This document shows positions 33,707 to 33,884 of a DNA stretch of 33,884 nucleotides, in pieces. Position numbers and translations under genes: made by a program. Each line of letters starts with the position of its first letter. Positions within the stretch are counted from its first letter, which is position 1. The notes beneath the pieces were generated by a model. The model did no database searches and was not told where the DNA came from. It worked only from the letters and a program-made list of their open reading frames with translations. Source of the DNA: Bacteroidaceae bacterium (lineage in GTDB: Bacteria > Bacteroidota > Bacteroidia > Bacteroidales > Bacteroidaceae). The DNA lies in assembly GCA_017381015.1 (NCBI GenBank), contig JAFOCV010000132.1:1-33884 (forward strand), in the 5' to 3' direction.

Positions 33707-33739
33707 AAAAAGCCCCTGACGGCTGGTGCCATCAGAGGC
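33707..33739 (-). terminator. Rho-independent terminator on the minus strand
   Basis: On the minus strand GCCTCTGATGGC pairs with GCCGTCAGGGGC over 12 bp (two G-T pairs) around a 4-nt loop. TTTTTATT follows. It would end the transcript of a gene lying to the right of the window. Confidence 0.85.
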
Positions 33740-33825
33740 TGGGAGAGGAGATTACTTCGTGAGGTTAGAATAGCGAATAGCTGAACAGTTTAACCATGCG
33801 GAACTTATACACGTTTGATTACTAC

Positions 33826-33884
33826 TTATCCACTATATATTTGTGGAGGAGGCAGATTTTCTATTTTCTTAGGGCCGAAATAAA
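33826..33884 (-). CDS. Possible C-terminal end of a gene cut by the window edge
   Basis: From the right edge one minus-strand frame is open for 18 codons, reading YFGPKKIENLPPPQIYSG, and then stops at TAA (33826-33828). The other two minus frames close earlier. The strong terminator about 90 nt further on supports a gene ending here. The fragment is too short to assign a family. Confidence 0.35.
   Translation of the reverse strand, partial: YFGPKKIENLPPPQIYSG

Overview
The window reads as chromosomal DNA of a Bacteroidales bacterium, most likely Prevotellaceae-like. The evidence is a type III glutamine synthetase, a GH84 hexosaminidase and a periplasmic-type PepC/bleomycin-hydrolase peptidase, a DUF4271-hemD-rnpA-yidD cluster, a periodontal-type glutaminyl cyclase lipoprotein, and promoters of the Bacteroidetes form (TTTG, about 20 nt, TAnnTTTG). 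The genus call is an inference. No rRNA, tRNA, insertion sequence or CRISPR array was seen.

Layout. (1) 1-604: a decayed Bro-N antirepressor remnant, then non-coding DNA with a degenerate 21-22 bp repeat. (2) 605-3776, minus strand: two acyltransferase-3 membrane proteins and a short Crp/Fnr-type regulator. (3) 3868-10127, minus strand: an apparent operon read as Lrp/AsnC regulator, a C26 amidohydrolase-M19 dipeptidase fusion, a glutaminyl cyclase lipoprotein, SufE, a possible 53-aa protein, DusB and a U32 family protein. (4) 10128-10765: a divergent regulatory region with the lrp promoter, a 21-bp periodic repeat, the metK promoter and a long metK leader with an S-box-like core. (5) 10766-15023, plus strand: metK, a LOG-family gene, DUF4271, hemD, rnpA and yidD, tightly packed. 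(6) 15086-20439, plus strand: acetate/succinate CoA-transferase with its own terminator, then an exported GH84 enzyme and an exported C1 peptidase. (7) 20881-27568, minus strand: dnaE, trxA, a small acidic protein, tadA, yraN, birA and pyrH in one run. (8) 27743-29572, plus strand: psd, pssA and tsaE. (9) 29742-33463, minus strand: cysS then glnN, preceded by three 75-bp-spaced promoter-bearing repeats. (10) 33464-33884: those repeats, a strong minus-strand terminator and the probable tail of a gene cut by the window edge.

How the genes fit together. Most are housekeeping: phospholipid synthesis (psd, pssA), tRNA modification and charging (tadA, dusB, tsaE, U32, cysS), replication (dnaE), UMP phosphorylation, biotin attachment, tetrapyrrole synthesis and RNase P. 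Accessory interest is in amino-acid and peptide metabolism: the Lrp-controlled C26-M19 fusion beside a glutaminyl cyclase, and glutamine synthetase III placed behind cysS under a multi-copy promoter. I did not find an obvious new defence or mobile system. The strongest unexplained signals are non-coding: the three-copy promoter repeat upstream of cysS, the two loci of 21-bp periodic DNA, the repeat flanking the lrp promoter and the metK leader.
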